Numbered from the stretch's first letter, positions 53,531 through 63,171 are shown. The stretch: DNA of 64,000 bases from CAMYMQ01 sp963730305 (GCA_963730305.1 CAVSRB010000004.1:496001-560000), one strand, 5' to 3'. Notes: generated by a model not told the origin, from the letters alone. Translations and numbers: made by a program.

Positions 53531-54613
53531 CTACTTCTGCAGCACCTCGCTGACTTCCTTGAGCTGGGTGCGCGCGCGCAACAGGTAGAAGCCGAGCGCG
53601 GCGAGGTGGTTGGGCATCAGCATGCTGTCGGGCGCGCCGTTGCGCACGATCAGCGGCTGCAGGATGGCGGCCTGGCGCAGCGAGTGGAGCATCTGGTTCC
53701 ACACCGTCTGGGCATTGCGCTCGTCGATCACCGGCTTGAAGTCCTGGCCCAGCGCCTTGAGCAGGATGTAGTAGGCGTAGATCCGGCCCTTGGTGCGATA
53801 GAACAGGTCGTCCGACTGGGTGTCGAAGAACTGGCCGCCGTGCTTCTCGATCCGGTCGGCGATCGACGCCGAATCGGAGCCGAGGTCGGCGTTGACCCGG
53901 TCGATGAAGGTCTGGAGGTTGTCGGCGCGGCGGTCGAACACCGCCTTGCCGGCGGCGAGCCGCTTGTTGTAGCGCTCGAAGGCGCGCATCGCGCCGCGAT
54001 ACTGGTCCTCGGTCGGCGCGGTCGGCCAGATCGAGACCTTGAGGTCCCACAGCCAGACGTAGGGCGAATATTTGAGCCGGCCGGCGGCGGCCTCGAGGTC
54101 CTTGTCGACCGTGCTCGACCCGCGGGTCCGGCCGATCTTGTCGGCCATCTCGATGGCGAAGCGGGACAGCCCGTCGCGGATGCCGACCTGGAAGTTGGGC
54201 AAGTTGTCGAGCAGCCAGCTCGGGAAGATGAAGGGGTCGTTGGGCGTCCAGCGGTGGTCGACGACTTCGCGCCGGATCAGCCCGGCGGCGGCGGCGACCG
54301 CGTGGCTCTCGCCCTTGGGGGTCTCGACGGTGAAGTTGGGATCGTCGCCGATCCGGTGCATCACCGCCATGCCGACCGGGTAGTAGAGGACGATCGCGGC
54401 GAGCAGGACGATCAGCGACCACTTGATCGCCCGCCAGCGCCGGCGCGGCCGCACCTCGCCCGGCGCCGCCGGCGGCTGCCAGCGCGGCTTGCGCCCGAAC
54501 AGCCGGCCGAACAGGCCGCGCTTCGGCTTGGCCGCGGCGGCCGTCATCCCCGCATTGGGATCGATCGGGCGGTCGTCCGAGGTGTCGTCGAACAGGGGGT
54601 CGGGGGCGGCCAT
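53531..54613 (-). CDS. DUF2333 family protein
   Basis: The 360-residue protein has one membrane helix after a basic region (RWRAIKWSLIVLLAAIVLYY) and a large exported domain. It matches the DUF2333 family of proteobacteria: AVAAAAGLIRREVVDHRWTP, NDPFIFPSWLLDNLPNFQVG, and the C-terminal NHLAALGFYLLRARTQLKEV. The first 55 residues are Pro/Gly/Lys-rich and cytoplasmic. Function is not known. It lies beside the cyclase at 52432 on the same strand with a 52-base gap. Confidence 0.83.
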   Translation of the reverse strand: MAAPDPLFDDTSDDRPIDPNAGMTAAAAKPKRGLFGRLFGRKPRWQPPAAPGEVRPRRRWRAIKWSLIVLLAAIVLYYPVGMAVMHRIGDDPNFTVETPKGESHAVAAAAGLIRREVVDHRWTPNDPFIFPSWLLDNLPNFQVGIRDGLSRFAIEMADKIGRTRGSSTVDKDLEAAAGRLKYSPYVWLWDLKVSIWPTAPTEDQYRGAMRAFERYNKRLAAGKAVFDRRADNLQTFIDRVNADLGSDSASIADRIEKHGGQFFDTQSDDLFYRTKGRIYAYYILLKALGQDFKPVIDERNAQTVWNQMLHSLRQAAILQPLIVRNGAPDSMLMPNHLAALGFYLLRARTQLKEVSEVLQK

Positions 54614-54698
54614 GGCGGCTCCTCGCGGCAGGTTACCGCCATGTAAGGTGTGGCGCCGCGCGGCACAAGCGCGGGGTGGGGGCGGGGGATCGGCGGAG

Positions 54699-54864
54699 AC
54701 CCCTCACCCAGCTCCGGGTAGGGCTCGGCTCTCGCCTCGCCAACCCTGCGCAACCCTCTCCCCGCGGGAGAGGGGACACTTCCTTTGGAGGCGCGCGCCG
54801 CTCCCCTCTCCTTCGGGGAGAGGGAGGGGCCCAAAGCCGCCAGGCTTTGGGAGGGTGAGGGGTC
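54699..54864. repeat. Palindromic interspersed element, copy 2 (intergenic)
   Basis: It has the same block order as the element at 33889-34058: ACCCCTCACCC, a CCCTCTCCCC...GAGAGGGG hairpin, a CCCTCTCCTTCGGGGAGAGGG hairpin and GGGAGGGTGAGGGGTC at the end. It fills the gap between the DUF2333 gene and the acetyltransferase. Confidence 0.85.
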
Positions 54865-54884
54865 AGCGCCCGCAAGGAGCTTCC

Positions 54885-55410
54885 TCACCCCAGCGGCAGC
54901 TTGAAGCCCTCGTGGCTGTTCTCGAAGCCGAGGTCGCGCCAGAAGCGGTGGGCGTCGGTGCGGGACTTGTCGGAGGTCGCCTCGACGATCGCGGCGCCGC
55001 GCGCCCGCGCCCGCTCGATGGCGTGGGCGACCAGCGCGTGGCCGAGGCCCTGGCCGCGGCGGTCGGCGCGCACCCGCACCGCCTCGATCTGGGCGCGGGT
55101 CGCGCCCTGGCGGCTGAGGCCCGGGACCAGGGTGAGCTGGAGGCAGCCGACCGGATCGCCCCCAACTGGCTCGCCCCCCGCCTCGGCCCCGACATCCGCC
55201 ACGGCCACGATCAGCTCGATCCAGGGGTTGGCGTCGATCGCCGCGAAGGCGGTGGCGTAGGCGGCGGGCAAGGGATCCTCGAGCCGCTCCCGCGCGGCGC
55301 CGAGGTGGTCGTCGGCGAGCATGGCGACCAGCGCCGGCAGGTCGGCGGCGACCGCCGGGCGGAAGACGATGCCCCGTCGGCGCCCCGCCGTCCACCGGCG
55401 TCCCGCTCAC
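54885..55410 (-). CDS. GNAT family N-acetyltransferase, one frameshift
   Basis: The body is a GNAT domain: LPALVAMLADDHLGAARERL, ELIVAVADVG, GCLQLTLVPGLSRQGATRAQ, VRVRADRRGQGLGHALVAHA with the acetyl-CoA loop R-x-x-G-x-G, and SDKSRTDAHRFWRDLGFEN with the end helix. The frame with this domain has no good start, while a GTG at 55410 overlapping the trpS stop (GTGA) gives VSGTPVDGGAPTG and then shifts near 55375 into IVFRPAVAADLPALV. The joined protein is about 175 residues. The substrate is unknown. Confidence 0.8.
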
Positions 55411-56420
55411 GGCCGCAGCAGGCCGACGATGTCGTAGACCTCGCGCAGGATCGGGGCGGCGATCTCGCGGGCGTCGTCGGCGCCGCGGCGCAGGATCGCG
55501 TCGATCTCGTCGGGCTCGCCGACCAGCCGCTCCATCTCGGCGGTGATCGGGCTGAGCACGGCGACGGCGACGTCGGTCAGCGCGCCCTTGAAGGCGGAGA
55601 AGGGCGCGCCGCCGTATTCGGCGGCGACGTCGGCCACCGACTTGTCGGTCAGCGCCGCGTAGATGCCCATCAGGTTGTAGGCCTCGGGCCGCGCCGCGCG
55701 CGCCTCGTCGTTCGCCGGCGGCGCGTCGGGCACCGGCTCGGGGTCGGTCTTGGCCTTGCGGATCTTGTTGGCGATCGCGTCGGCGTCGTCGGTCAGGTTG
55801 ATCCGGCTCATGTCCGACGGGTCCGACTTGGACATCTTCTTGGTGCCGTCGCGCAGGCTCATCACCCGCGTCGCCGCACCGTAGATCAGCGGCTCGGGCA
55901 GCGGGAAATACTCGACGCCGTAGTCGTTGTTGAACTTCTGGGCGACGTCGCGCATCAGCTCGAGATGCTGCTTCTGGTCCTCGCCGACCGGCACGTGGGT
56001 GCCCTTGTAGAGCAGCACGTCGGCGGCCATCAGCGCGGGATAGGCGTAGAGGCCGAGCGAGGCGTTCTCGCGGTGCTTGCCCGCCTTCTCCTTGAACTGG
56101 GTCATCCGGTTCATCCAGCCGACGCGGGCCACACAGTTGAACACCCAGGCCAGCTCGGCGTGCTCGTGCACGGCCGACTGGTTGAAGACGATGCTGGTCT
56201 TGGGGTCGATGCCGGCGGCGATCAGCGCGGCGGTCATCTCGCGGGTCTGGCTGGGCAGTTGCGTGGGGTCCTGGAACACGGTGATCGCGTGGAGGTCCAC
56301 CATGCAGTAGAGGCAGTGATAGTCCTCCTCCTGCAGCTTCGCCCAGTTGCGGATCGCGCCCAGATAGTTGCCGAGGGTGACGCCGCCCGAAGGCTGGATA
56401 CCGGAGAAGATGCGTTTCAT
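55407..56420 (-). CDS. trpS: Tryptophanyl-tRNA synthetase
   Basis: This class Ic aminoacyl-tRNA synthetase (337 residues) charges tRNA-Trp. IFSGIQPSGGVTLGNYLGAI holds the HIGH-equivalent (PSGGVTLGNY), TSIVFNQSAVHEHAEL, YPALMAADVLLYKGTHVPVG and EDQKQHLELMRDVAQKFN contact tryptophan and ATP, and KKMSKSDPS (KMSKS, residues 195-199) is the ATP loop. Length and layout are normal. The GNAT gene overlaps its stop. Confidence 0.97.
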   Translation of the reverse strand: MKRIFSGIQPSGGVTLGNYLGAIRNWAKLQEEDYHCLYCMVDLHAITVFQDPTQLPSQTREMTAALIAAGIDPKTSIVFNQSAVHEHAELAWVFNCVARVGWMNRMTQFKEKAGKHRENASLGLYAYPALMAADVLLYKGTHVPVGEDQKQHLELMRDVAQKFNNDYGVEYFPLPEPLIYGAATRVMSLRDGTKKMSKSDPSDMSRINLTDDADAIANKIRKAKTDPEPVPDAPPANDEARAARPEAYNLMGIYAALTDKSVADVAAEYGGAPFSAFKGALTDVAVAVLSPITAEMERLVGEPDEIDAILRRGADDAREIAAPILREVYDIVGLLRP

Positions 56421-56560
56421 CGGGGCTGTCCGCGGATGGAGGTGGTCGAGCCGCGGGTGTTAGCGCCGGAGGGGGAGGGGGTCAAGCGGGGGCGGTTCCC
56501 TGCCGGCGCCCGCCATGGGATAACGCGCTGCAGGAAGAGGACGGCCGCTGGGAGGGCGCC

Positions 56561-56977
56561 ATGACAAGTGAAGCCGTCGGCGGCTATCAGGTCCGCGCCA
56601 ATTATCCCCTCGTCCGGCGCGCCGGGGACTTCCTCTATGTCTCGGCGGTGGCGGCGAAGCAGCCCGACGGCACCATCGCGGGGGCGTCGGCCGACGCGCT
56701 CGGCACCATGAGCCTGGACATCCGCGCGCAGACCCGCGCGACGATCGAAAACCTGCGCCGGTCGCTGCAGTCGGCCGGGGCCGACCTCGGCGACCTGGTC
56801 GAGGTCACCGGGTATCTGGTCAGCATGGCCGACTTCGGCGGCTACAACGCGGTCTACAACGAGTATTTCGCCGCCGGCGACGGCCCCGCCCGCACCACGG
56901 TGGCCGTCCACCAGCTCCCCCATCCGCACTATCTGGTCGAGATCAAGGGCGTCGCCTGGAAGCCCGTGGCCAAGTGA
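56561..56977 (+). CDS. RidA family protein (2-aminomuconate deaminase-like)
   Basis: The 138-residue protein has the RidA/YjgF chorismate-mutase-like fold: YPLVRRAGDFLYVSAVAAKQ, ATIENLRRSLQSAGADLGDL, VEVTGYLVSMADFGGYNAVY and GDGPARTTVAVHQLPHPHYL, in which the Arg in P-A-R-T-T is the conserved substrate-contacting residue. It lacks the extended N-terminal form of classic RidA and may be an imine/enamine deaminase or an aminomuconate deaminase-like enzyme. Confidence 0.87.
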   Translation: MTSEAVGGYQVRANYPLVRRAGDFLYVSAVAAKQPDGTIAGASADALGTMSLDIRAQTRATIENLRRSLQSAGADLGDLVEVTGYLVSMADFGGYNAVYNEYFAAGDGPARTTVAVHQLPHPHYLVEIKGVAWKPVAK

Positions 56978-57170
56978 GGCCGGGGCGGCGCGCGTCGCCC
57001 GCCGCGCCCGCCGGGTGCGCCTTCACCGCTTGTTGACCAAGCCCCGGCACCTCTTGGAAACGCTGCCCGGAAAGCCGCCGTCAAACACGCCCGGCAACGC
57101 GCCGTTCATGGGCGGGCGCGATGATGGGCGGGTCGCTGCTTCGGCGACTTCGGCAGAGGAGTTACCGGAC

Positions 57171-57443
57171 ATGACATTCCAAGAAATCGAGATCGCCTCG
57201 ACGGCGGAACAGATCCTGAAGGACCCGGGCGGGCATTTCAATTCGCCGATGGCCGTGGTCTGGGAGCCTCATCTCGACCACGAGGCGCGCGTCCGGGTGC
57301 TGTACGTCTGGCTCGACCGCGAGCGGCTGCTCTATCGCGGCGACCGGGCCGCCGACCGGGTCGGGCGGATGCGCGAGATCGAGGTCGCCATCCGCACGTT
57401 GGCCGATATGAGTGCCCGGGGCGACCGGGACGGTGCGCCATGA
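57171..57443 (+). CDS. Small hypothetical protein, paralogue of next gene
   Basis: I do not recognise this 90-residue protein as a known family. It has no signal or membrane helix. Its core, DPGGHFNSPMAVVWEPHLDH followed by RVRVLYVWLDRERLLYRGDR and RMREIEVAIRTL, can be aligned over about 65 residues with the product of the next gene, sharing W, WL, YR-x-DR and RMR-x2-x-x-AIR. The ATG at 57171 follows AGAGGAG. The next ATG overlaps its stop (ATGA), so the two are translated together. Confidence 0.65.
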   Translation: MTFQEIEIASTAEQILKDPGGHFNSPMAVVWEPHLDHEARVRVLYVWLDRERLLYRGDRAADRVGRMREIEVAIRTLADMSARGDRDGAP

Positions 57444-57709
57444 GCGCGCGGCCCGCGTCCCAGGCCATCACCAGCGGGGTCGCCGCCGCGCTGGCCGACG
57501 CCCTGATCGCCGACCCGGCGCGCTTCTACGGCTCGCCCTACCAGCTCGCCTGGGACTCCAAGCTCGGCCGCCACCAGCGCCTCGACGCGCTGCGCCGGTG
57601 GCTCAGGGCGGAGAGCCGGGCCTATCGCACCGACCGGCGCCCGGCGCACCTCGCCCGCATGCGCGACCTGCGCAACGCGATCCGCGTGGTCGAGCACCAC
57701 GAGATCTGA
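57440..57709 (+). CDS. Small hypothetical protein, paralogue of previous gene
   Basis: This is an 89-residue soluble protein starting at an ATG that overlaps the previous stop (ATGA). Core pieces ALIADPARFYGSPYQLAWDS, RLDALRRWLRAESRAYRTDR and LARMRDLRNAIRVVEHHE line up with the product of the previous gene. The Trp-x3-L-x4-R, WL-x2-E and RMR-x-L/I-x2-AIR pattern suggests a helical fold with a conserved basic face. I know no family for the pair. A complex of the two would be a reasonable guess. Confidence 0.65.
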   Translation: MSARPASQAITSGVAAALADALIADPARFYGSPYQLAWDSKLGRHQRLDALRRWLRAESRAYRTDRRPAHLARMRDLRNAIRVVEHHEI

Positions 57710-57749
57710 GCGGCGGCGACGGTCTAGGCTTTACCGGAACGGCGAAGAC

Positions 57750-60081
57750 CTACCGGAACGCGAAGACCGGGCTGCTCCAGGCCTGGAAGCCGTCCTCGGT
57801 GTAGACCGAGATCCACAGCGGGTTGTCGCCCTCCGGCTTGAGCGGGATGCGCACGTCGGCGGTCATCTCGCGCGCGGGCAGGGCCTCGGGCAGGCGGAAG
57901 ATCTTGACCCGGCGTTCGAGCCCGCCGGCCTCCATCACCGTGTCCTCGAGGCCGATGTCGGCGCGCCGCACGGTTAGGGTGCCGTGGTTGGTCTCGATCG
58001 TGACCTGTGCGTCCGGGTCGGCGCCGGGCTCCAGCCAGACGTCGAAGCCGCCGTAGTTGCCGGTGGTGATGGCGTCGAATTCGACCGTGTCGTCGCCGGC
58101 CACGTCCAGCTTGCGCTCGTGGTTCCAGGCGTTGATCTTGGCCATCCGCGCGATCCGGGCGCCCTCGAACCGGGCCGTCCCCTGCCAGCTCGTGTCGCGC
58201 CCCCGCCCGCGATACTCGGCGCCGCTCCACAGGACGCGGTAGCGCTCGCCGCCTCGGTGCGGTGAGGTCAGACCTCGGTCGCCATAGGCGCGCAGGGTCT
58301 GGACCACCTCGGCGCCGTTGCGCACCTCGATCCGCTCGATCGGGGTCTGGGCGACCACCTCCAGCGACAGGGTGGCGTGGTCGTCTTCGGTCCGGACGAT
58401 ATCGCCCATCATCACCCGGTCGACCGCGTGGGTCGGCGTGTCGGGGAAGGCATTGGGGTCCTGCTCGAACAGCGTCCCGCCGCCGGCCAGCGTCACCTGG
58501 ACGTCCATGTGCAGGCGCGTGCCCGTGGTGCCGTAGTGGTGGCGCCGGCGCAGGCAGTCGAAGATCGAATCGCGGGTCAGCTCCGGCGTCAGGAAGCAGG
58601 TCAGCCCGCCATAGGCGCCGAAGTTGGACGCGCCGGGATAGCTGGCGCCCGGCCGGCCCTTGTGGCCGTCGCTGTTGCACACCACGCCGCAGCGGTGGCC
58701 CAGGGGAAACCCGTCCGTCAGCAGCCACTCGAAGGTGCCCCAGGCCGAGTGGATCTCCATCGCCGTCTCGATCCGGGGATCGTGGGCGAAGGCGATGTCG
58801 GCGTAGCGGCCGCCGACATGGGCGAAGACGACGCAGTCCTCGTTTCGAAGGGCCTCGAACAAGCAGCTGCGCATCGGGCGCGTCGGTGTGCAGGTCCGAG
58901 CGGTCGAGCAGCAGCGCGTGGGACGAGCGGCGGATCTGCCGGCCCTCGTTGCGGAAGAAGACGTTGCGGTCGCCGCCGACCGCCGTGTTGCCCGACCATT
59001 CGTAGCCGGGGAAGGTCACGAACACGCCGGGCTCGTCGTGCTGGAAGGTCAGCTTGTTGACGTGGGCCCAGAAGGCGTTGTTGACCTGGAAGTCGTTGGC
59101 CTGGTGGCTGGTGACGTCGAGCACGGCCTTGTTGCGGGCGAAGTCGAAATACTGATCGGCGGTGGTGACGCCGACCGATTCGCCGCTCTGCCCGTGCAGG
59201 TCGCCCCAGTAGCCGCCGTACTCCCCGTCGCGGATCACCATCGGGTGCGATTCGGCGACCACGTTGCCGGTCTCGTCGCGCACGGCGATGCGCAGGATGC
59301 CGGGCCGGTCGACGCTCAGCCCGTCGAACACGACCGACTTGTTGCCGGCCTCATAGCGATAGGTCTTCGGCAGGTTGTCGACCGGCAGGGTGGTCTCGAA
59401 GGTGAAGCGGCCCTCGGCGGTCGGGCTCGGGTTGCCCCAGATGTCCTCGGCCTTGAGGCCGAAGCGGAAGCGCTCGCCCGGCCGGCGCAGGCTCGACAGC
59501 ACCGCGCGCCACACCGCCGGCGGCCCCGGGATCACGGCGATGCTCGGCGTGTCCGGGATCGGGGTGAACTGGCCGACGGCGCAGACGTCGGCGACCACCT
59601 TGAACTCGAACCCGCCCTCGACGAAGGTCTGCATCTGCATCCCCGGCGAGCCGCCCGAGCGGTCGCCGAAGACGATGGTGATGGTGTCGCCCTCGCTGAG
59701 GTAGCCGCCCGAGACACGCGCGGTGACCACCTTCCAGCGTGGCCGGGGCATCGCACCGTAGCGCGAATAGTCCAGCAGGATCGGCACGCCGTTGCTCGAC
59801 TTGGCGGTGACGTAGCCCGGCGCCGTGGGGTCGTCGGTCTGCAGCGCGCCCCAGTCGCCCAGCGCGCGGAACACCACCCGGATCGCGCCGGTGTCGTCGA
59901 GGCCATAGCGGCCGACCGTGTAGGTCAGGGTGAAGGTCTGGTGGCTGCGCACCGGCACCGGCTCGCGCGGGTCCAGCGTCACGTGGCCGTACATCACCGG
60001 GTCGTCGCCCGGCTGCACCGCCGCCCAGGCCTCGGCGACCATGTGTTCCGGAACGGGACTGTCGAGGGTGTTGCTGGTCAT
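57750..60081 (-). CDS. DUF3604 family protein, one frameshift
   Basis: The protein of about 776 residues has an N-terminal beta-rich region (HVTLDPREPVPVRSHQTFTL, WKVVTARVSGGYLSEGDTIT) and a PHP-like metal region: YWGDLHGQSGESVGVTTADQ, LDVTSHQANDFQVNN, VTFPGYEWSGN, and after a shift near 58873, FAHVGGRYADIAFAH, VCNSDGHKGRPGASYPGASN. The His/Asp/Glu set matches the metal ligands of the PHP fold, so a phosphoesterase-like hydrolase is plausible. The stop TAG at 57750 is followed on the minus strand by a near copy of the last codons (GTCTTCGC-GTTCCGGTA), a tandem duplication of about 18 bases. It is divergent from tctCBA. Confidence 0.8.
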
Positions 60082-60157
60082 CGCGTTGGGCCATCCGCGC
60101 TGCTGGGGGCTGCCACGACCGGCCGGGCCCGCCCCGAAAGGACTCGACACTAGTATT

Positions 60158-60173
60158 AAAACTATATAGTTTT
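60158..60173. promoter_or_regulatory. Perfect 16-bp palindrome between divergent genes
   Basis: AAAACTATATAGTTTT reads the same on both strands and stands out in GC-rich surroundings. It lies 77 bases above the DUF3604 start and 50 bases above the tctC start, in the shared promoter region. It is a good candidate operator for the GntR-type regulator at 63244, which is inference. Confidence 0.55.
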
Positions 60174-60222
60174 GGGAAGCATTTTTTGGAGGCCTGTCGT
60201 CGGTCGCAGCGGAGGGAGAACG

Positions 60223-61179
60223 ATGATGTACCTGGCACCAAATCGCGTCGCGGCCGTGGCCGCAGCCGCCGCGGCGGCACTCGGTTTCGGCTTCGCGGCG
60301 CCCGCCGCGCAGGCGGCCGGATACCCGAAAAAGCCGGTCACCCTGGTCATCCCGTACAAGGCGGGCGGCAGCACCGAGACGATGGGGCGGATCTTTTCCA
60401 AGGCCCTGGGCAAGGCGCTGGGGACGCACGTCGTCGTCCGCACCCGGCCGGGCGCCGGCGGCGCGATCGGCGCCACCGAGGTCGCCAAGAAGAAGCCCGA
60501 CGGCTACACGCTGCTGTTCGCGGCGTCGGTGACCTTGCTGTGGCCGCCGTTGACCCAGAAGGTCGAGTACACGGCCGACAGCTTCACCTATATCGCCCAG
60601 ATCTCCGACTACCAGATGGCGCTGGTCGCCAAGGCCGACGCGCCCTTCAACACGATGAAGCAGCTGGTCGCCTACGCCAAGACGCACAAGCTGAGCTATG
60701 CCGACCAGGGCGCCATGCAGCGCGCCTTCGTCGACTATATCGGCCAGCGCGAGGGGGTTAAGTGGATCGGCATCCCGACCAAGGGCGGCGGCGAGATGGT
60801 GCCCTTCCTGTTGGGCGGCAAGGTCGACTTCGCCTGGTCGGGCGGCGTCCACCAGCGCTTCGGCAACAAGATGAAGGTGCTGCTGTCCTTCAACAAGGGC
60901 CGGCTGGCGGCCTCGCCCAAGGCGCCGTCGATGGCGGAGCTCTACGGCGTGTCGATGCCCAGCCAGGCGCTGATCGCCGGCCCCAAGGGCATGGACCCCG
61001 CCGTGGTCGCCAAGATCGCGGCGGCCGCCAAGAAGGCGACCGCCGACCCGCAGTTCGTCGACCTGATGAACAACAAGCTGCGCTTCCCGATCCACTATGT
61101 CGGCCCCAAGGCGCTGACCGCGGACATCAACAAGACCAGTGATGGTCTCAAGCAGGTGGTCAAAGCGACCCGGAAATGA
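60223..61179 (+). CDS. tctC: Tripartite tricarboxylate transporter substrate-binding protein (TctC)
   Basis: The 318-residue periplasmic binding protein has a signal peptide (RVAAVAAAAAAALGFGFAAP, cleaved near AQA-AG) and the TctC/Bug fold: YPKKPVTLVIPYKAGGSTET, VVVRTRPGAGGAIGATEVAK, KKPDGYTLLF, and GGEMVPFLLGGKVDFAWSG. Bug-type proteins bind carboxylic acids between two domains by water-mediated contacts. GGAGGGA lies just before the ATG at 60223 (a second ATG follows). It starts the tctCBA operon. Confidence 0.93.
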   Translation: MMYLAPNRVAAVAAAAAAALGFGFAAPAAQAAGYPKKPVTLVIPYKAGGSTETMGRIFSKALGKALGTHVVVRTRPGAGGAIGATEVAKKKPDGYTLLFAASVTLLWPPLTQKVEYTADSFTYIAQISDYQMALVAKADAPFNTMKQLVAYAKTHKLSYADQGAMQRAFVDYIGQREGVKWIGIPTKGGGEMVPFLLGGKVDFAWSGGVHQRFGNKMKVLLSFNKGRLAASPKAPSMAELYGVSMPSQALIAGPKGMDPAVVAKIAAAAKKATADPQFVDLMNNKLRFPIHYVGPKALTADINKTSDGLKQVVKATRK

Positions 61180-61691
61180 GCGTGGGGGCGCCGGAGCCGG
61201 ACGCACCGGCTGACGATGTAGCCGACGAGCCCATCGTCAACCCGGTCCACGACATCGTCGCCGGCCTCGTGCTGGCGGCCTTGTCGTTGTTCGCCCTGTT
61301 GTGGCTGATCCCGACCCAGACCAAGAGCGCGGCCGGCGCCTATGACGTGTCGCCGGGCTTCTTCCCGCGGCTGGCGGCGTCGGCGGTGCTGATCCTGTCG
61401 GTCATCTTCGTCGGCCACCGCGTCGCCCGCTTCGGCCAGATGCGCCAGCAGAAGACGTCGAGCGACGGTGGCGCGATCCTCACCGAGATCGTGGTCTGGA
61501 CGATCGCCTGCGCGGCGATCTGGATCGGCCTGTGGCAGATCGGCTTCCTGGTCGTCGCCCCGCTGGTCATCGCCATCGCCATGGTCGCGGCCGGCGTCCG
61601 CCGCTGGTGGCTGATCGTGATCGTGGCCGCCGGGGTGACCGCCGCGACCTACTGGGGAGCCGGCTCCCTGTTCGAGGTCGACCTGCCGTGA
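61176..61691 (+). CDS. tctB: Tripartite tricarboxylate transporter small permease (TctB)
   Basis: This 171-residue protein has four predicted helices: HDIVAGLVLAALSLFALLWL, AASAVLILSVIFVGHRVARF, EIVVWTIACAAIWIGLWQIG and VAPLVIAIAMVAAGVRRWWL with a further short one, and the TctB loop GAYDVSPGFFPRLAA. Its start overlaps the tctC stop (ATGA) and its stop overlaps the tctA start (GTGA). The first 20 residues are acidic and cytoplasmic. Confidence 0.9.
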   Translation: MSVGAPEPDAPADDVADEPIVNPVHDIVAGLVLAALSLFALLWLIPTQTKSAAGAYDVSPGFFPRLAASAVLILSVIFVGHRVARFGQMRQQKTSSDGGAILTEIVVWTIACAAIWIGLWQIGFLVVAPLVIAIAMVAAGVRRWWLIVIVAAGVTAATYWGAGSLFEVDLP

Positions 61692-63166
61692 TCCATTCGC
61701 TGATCGTCGGCTTCGGCGACGCGCTGTCGCTGTGGAACCTCATGTTCATCGCGGCGGGGATCACGCTCGGCATCGTCATCGGGGTGATCCCGGGGCTGGG
61801 CAGCGTCACCGCGCTGGCGGTGCTGATCCCGATCACCTTCTATATGTCGCCGCTCGCCGCGATCGCGTTCCTGGTCGGGGTCAACAAGGGCGGCACGTCG
61901 GGCGGCGCGGTCCCGGCGATCCTGCTCAACTCGCCGGGCACGCCCGAGGCGGCGGCCACCGCGCTCGACGGCCATCCGATGGCCAAGCGCGGCGAGTCGA
62001 TGCGCGCGCTCAAGTTCGCGCTGTTCTCGTCGGTCACCGGCGACACCATCTCCGACGTGCTGCTGATCGTCCTCGTCGTGCCCTTCGCCGCGATCGCGCT
62101 CCAGTTCGGGCCGCTCGAATACACCGCGGTGCTGCTGTTCGCCTTCGCGCTGCTCGCCGGCATCTCGGGCGATTCGCCGATCAAGGGGCTGCTCGCGATC
62201 GCGCTCGGCGTGTTCCTGTCGACCCTGGGGCTCGACCCGGTCGACGGTTCCCAGCGCATGGTCTTCAACGAGGTCGAGCTCTACGACGGGCTGCCGCTGA
62301 TCTCGATCGCGGTGGGCTCGCTGGCGATGACCGCGGTGCTGGCGCAGATCTTCGACCTGTGGCGCTCCGGCGGCGAGCGGCGGCGGACCCGCGAGGAATA
62401 CGCCCAGATCAACACCAAGCTGCCGGCGCGCGAGTTCTTCTCCTACTGGAAGGTGATCGGGCGGGCGGCGCTGATCGGCTCGGGCGTCGGCATGCTGCCG
62501 GGCCTGGGCGTGACCCTGGCCGCCTTCCTCAGCTACGGCGCGGCCCGGCGGGCGTCGAAGGACCCGTCGAGCTTCGGCAAGGGCAACCCCGAGGGCATCA
62601 TCGCGACCGAGGCGGCGAACAGCGCCGTGGTCGGCGCCAACCTGGTGCCGACCATTGCGCTCGGCGTGCCCGGCAACATCGCCGCGGCGCTGCTGATCGG
62701 CGCCTTCATCATCCACGGCATCGTGCCCGGGCCGTTCATGCTCCAGCAGCACGGCGACCTGATCTACGCCCTGTTCGCCTCGATGCTGATGGCCAACGGC
62801 GTCCACCTGGCGATCGGCCGGCTCGGCATCCCGATCTGGGCCTTCATCGCGCGCACGCCGCGGCCGGTGATCCTGCCGCCCGTCCTGGTGCTGTGCATCG
62901 TCGGCGTCTACCTGCCCAACGAATCGCTGTTCGGGGTCGGCGTGATGCTGGTCTTCGCCGGCATCGGGCTGGTCATGCAGCGGCTCGGCTTCTCGGTCGT
63001 CTGCCTGGTGATCGGCTTCCTGCTCGGCGGCATGCTGGAGAACTCGCTGCGCCAGTCGCTGCGGCTCTACCGCGCCGACCTGACCGTCGTGTTCCAGAGC
63101 CCGATCGCGCTGGTCTTCCTGGCGCTGACCGTGATCATCCTGGTGCGCGCGGTCCGGCGCATCTAG
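61688..63166 (+). CDS. tctA: Tripartite tricarboxylate transporter large permease (TctA)
   Basis: The 492-residue membrane protein has the TctA features: GVIPGLGSVTALAVLIPITF, VGVNKGGTSGGAVPAILLNS (the PGTPEAAAT loop follows), and a second inverted repeat with GSGVGMLPGLGVTLAAFLSY and GIIATEAANSAVVGANLVPT. The GTG at 61688 overlaps the tctB stop. About twelve helices. It forms the channel of a sodium- or proton-driven carboxylate uptake system. Confidence 0.95.
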   Translation: MIHSLIVGFGDALSLWNLMFIAAGITLGIVIGVIPGLGSVTALAVLIPITFYMSPLAAIAFLVGVNKGGTSGGAVPAILLNSPGTPEAAATALDGHPMAKRGESMRALKFALFSSVTGDTISDVLLIVLVVPFAAIALQFGPLEYTAVLLFAFALLAGISGDSPIKGLLAIALGVFLSTLGLDPVDGSQRMVFNEVELYDGLPLISIAVGSLAMTAVLAQIFDLWRSGGERRRTREEYAQINTKLPAREFFSYWKVIGRAALIGSGVGMLPGLGVTLAAFLSYGAARRASKDPSSFGKGNPEGIIATEAANSAVVGANLVPTIALGVPGNIAAALLIGAFIIHGIVPGPFMLQQHGDLIYALFASMLMANGVHLAIGRLGIPIWAFIARTPRPVILPPVLVLCIVGVYLPNESLFGVGVMLVFAGIGLVMQRLGFSVVCLVIGFLLGGMLENSLRQSLRLYRADLTVVFQSPIALVFLALTVIILVRAVRRI

Positions 63167-63171
63167 CCCCC

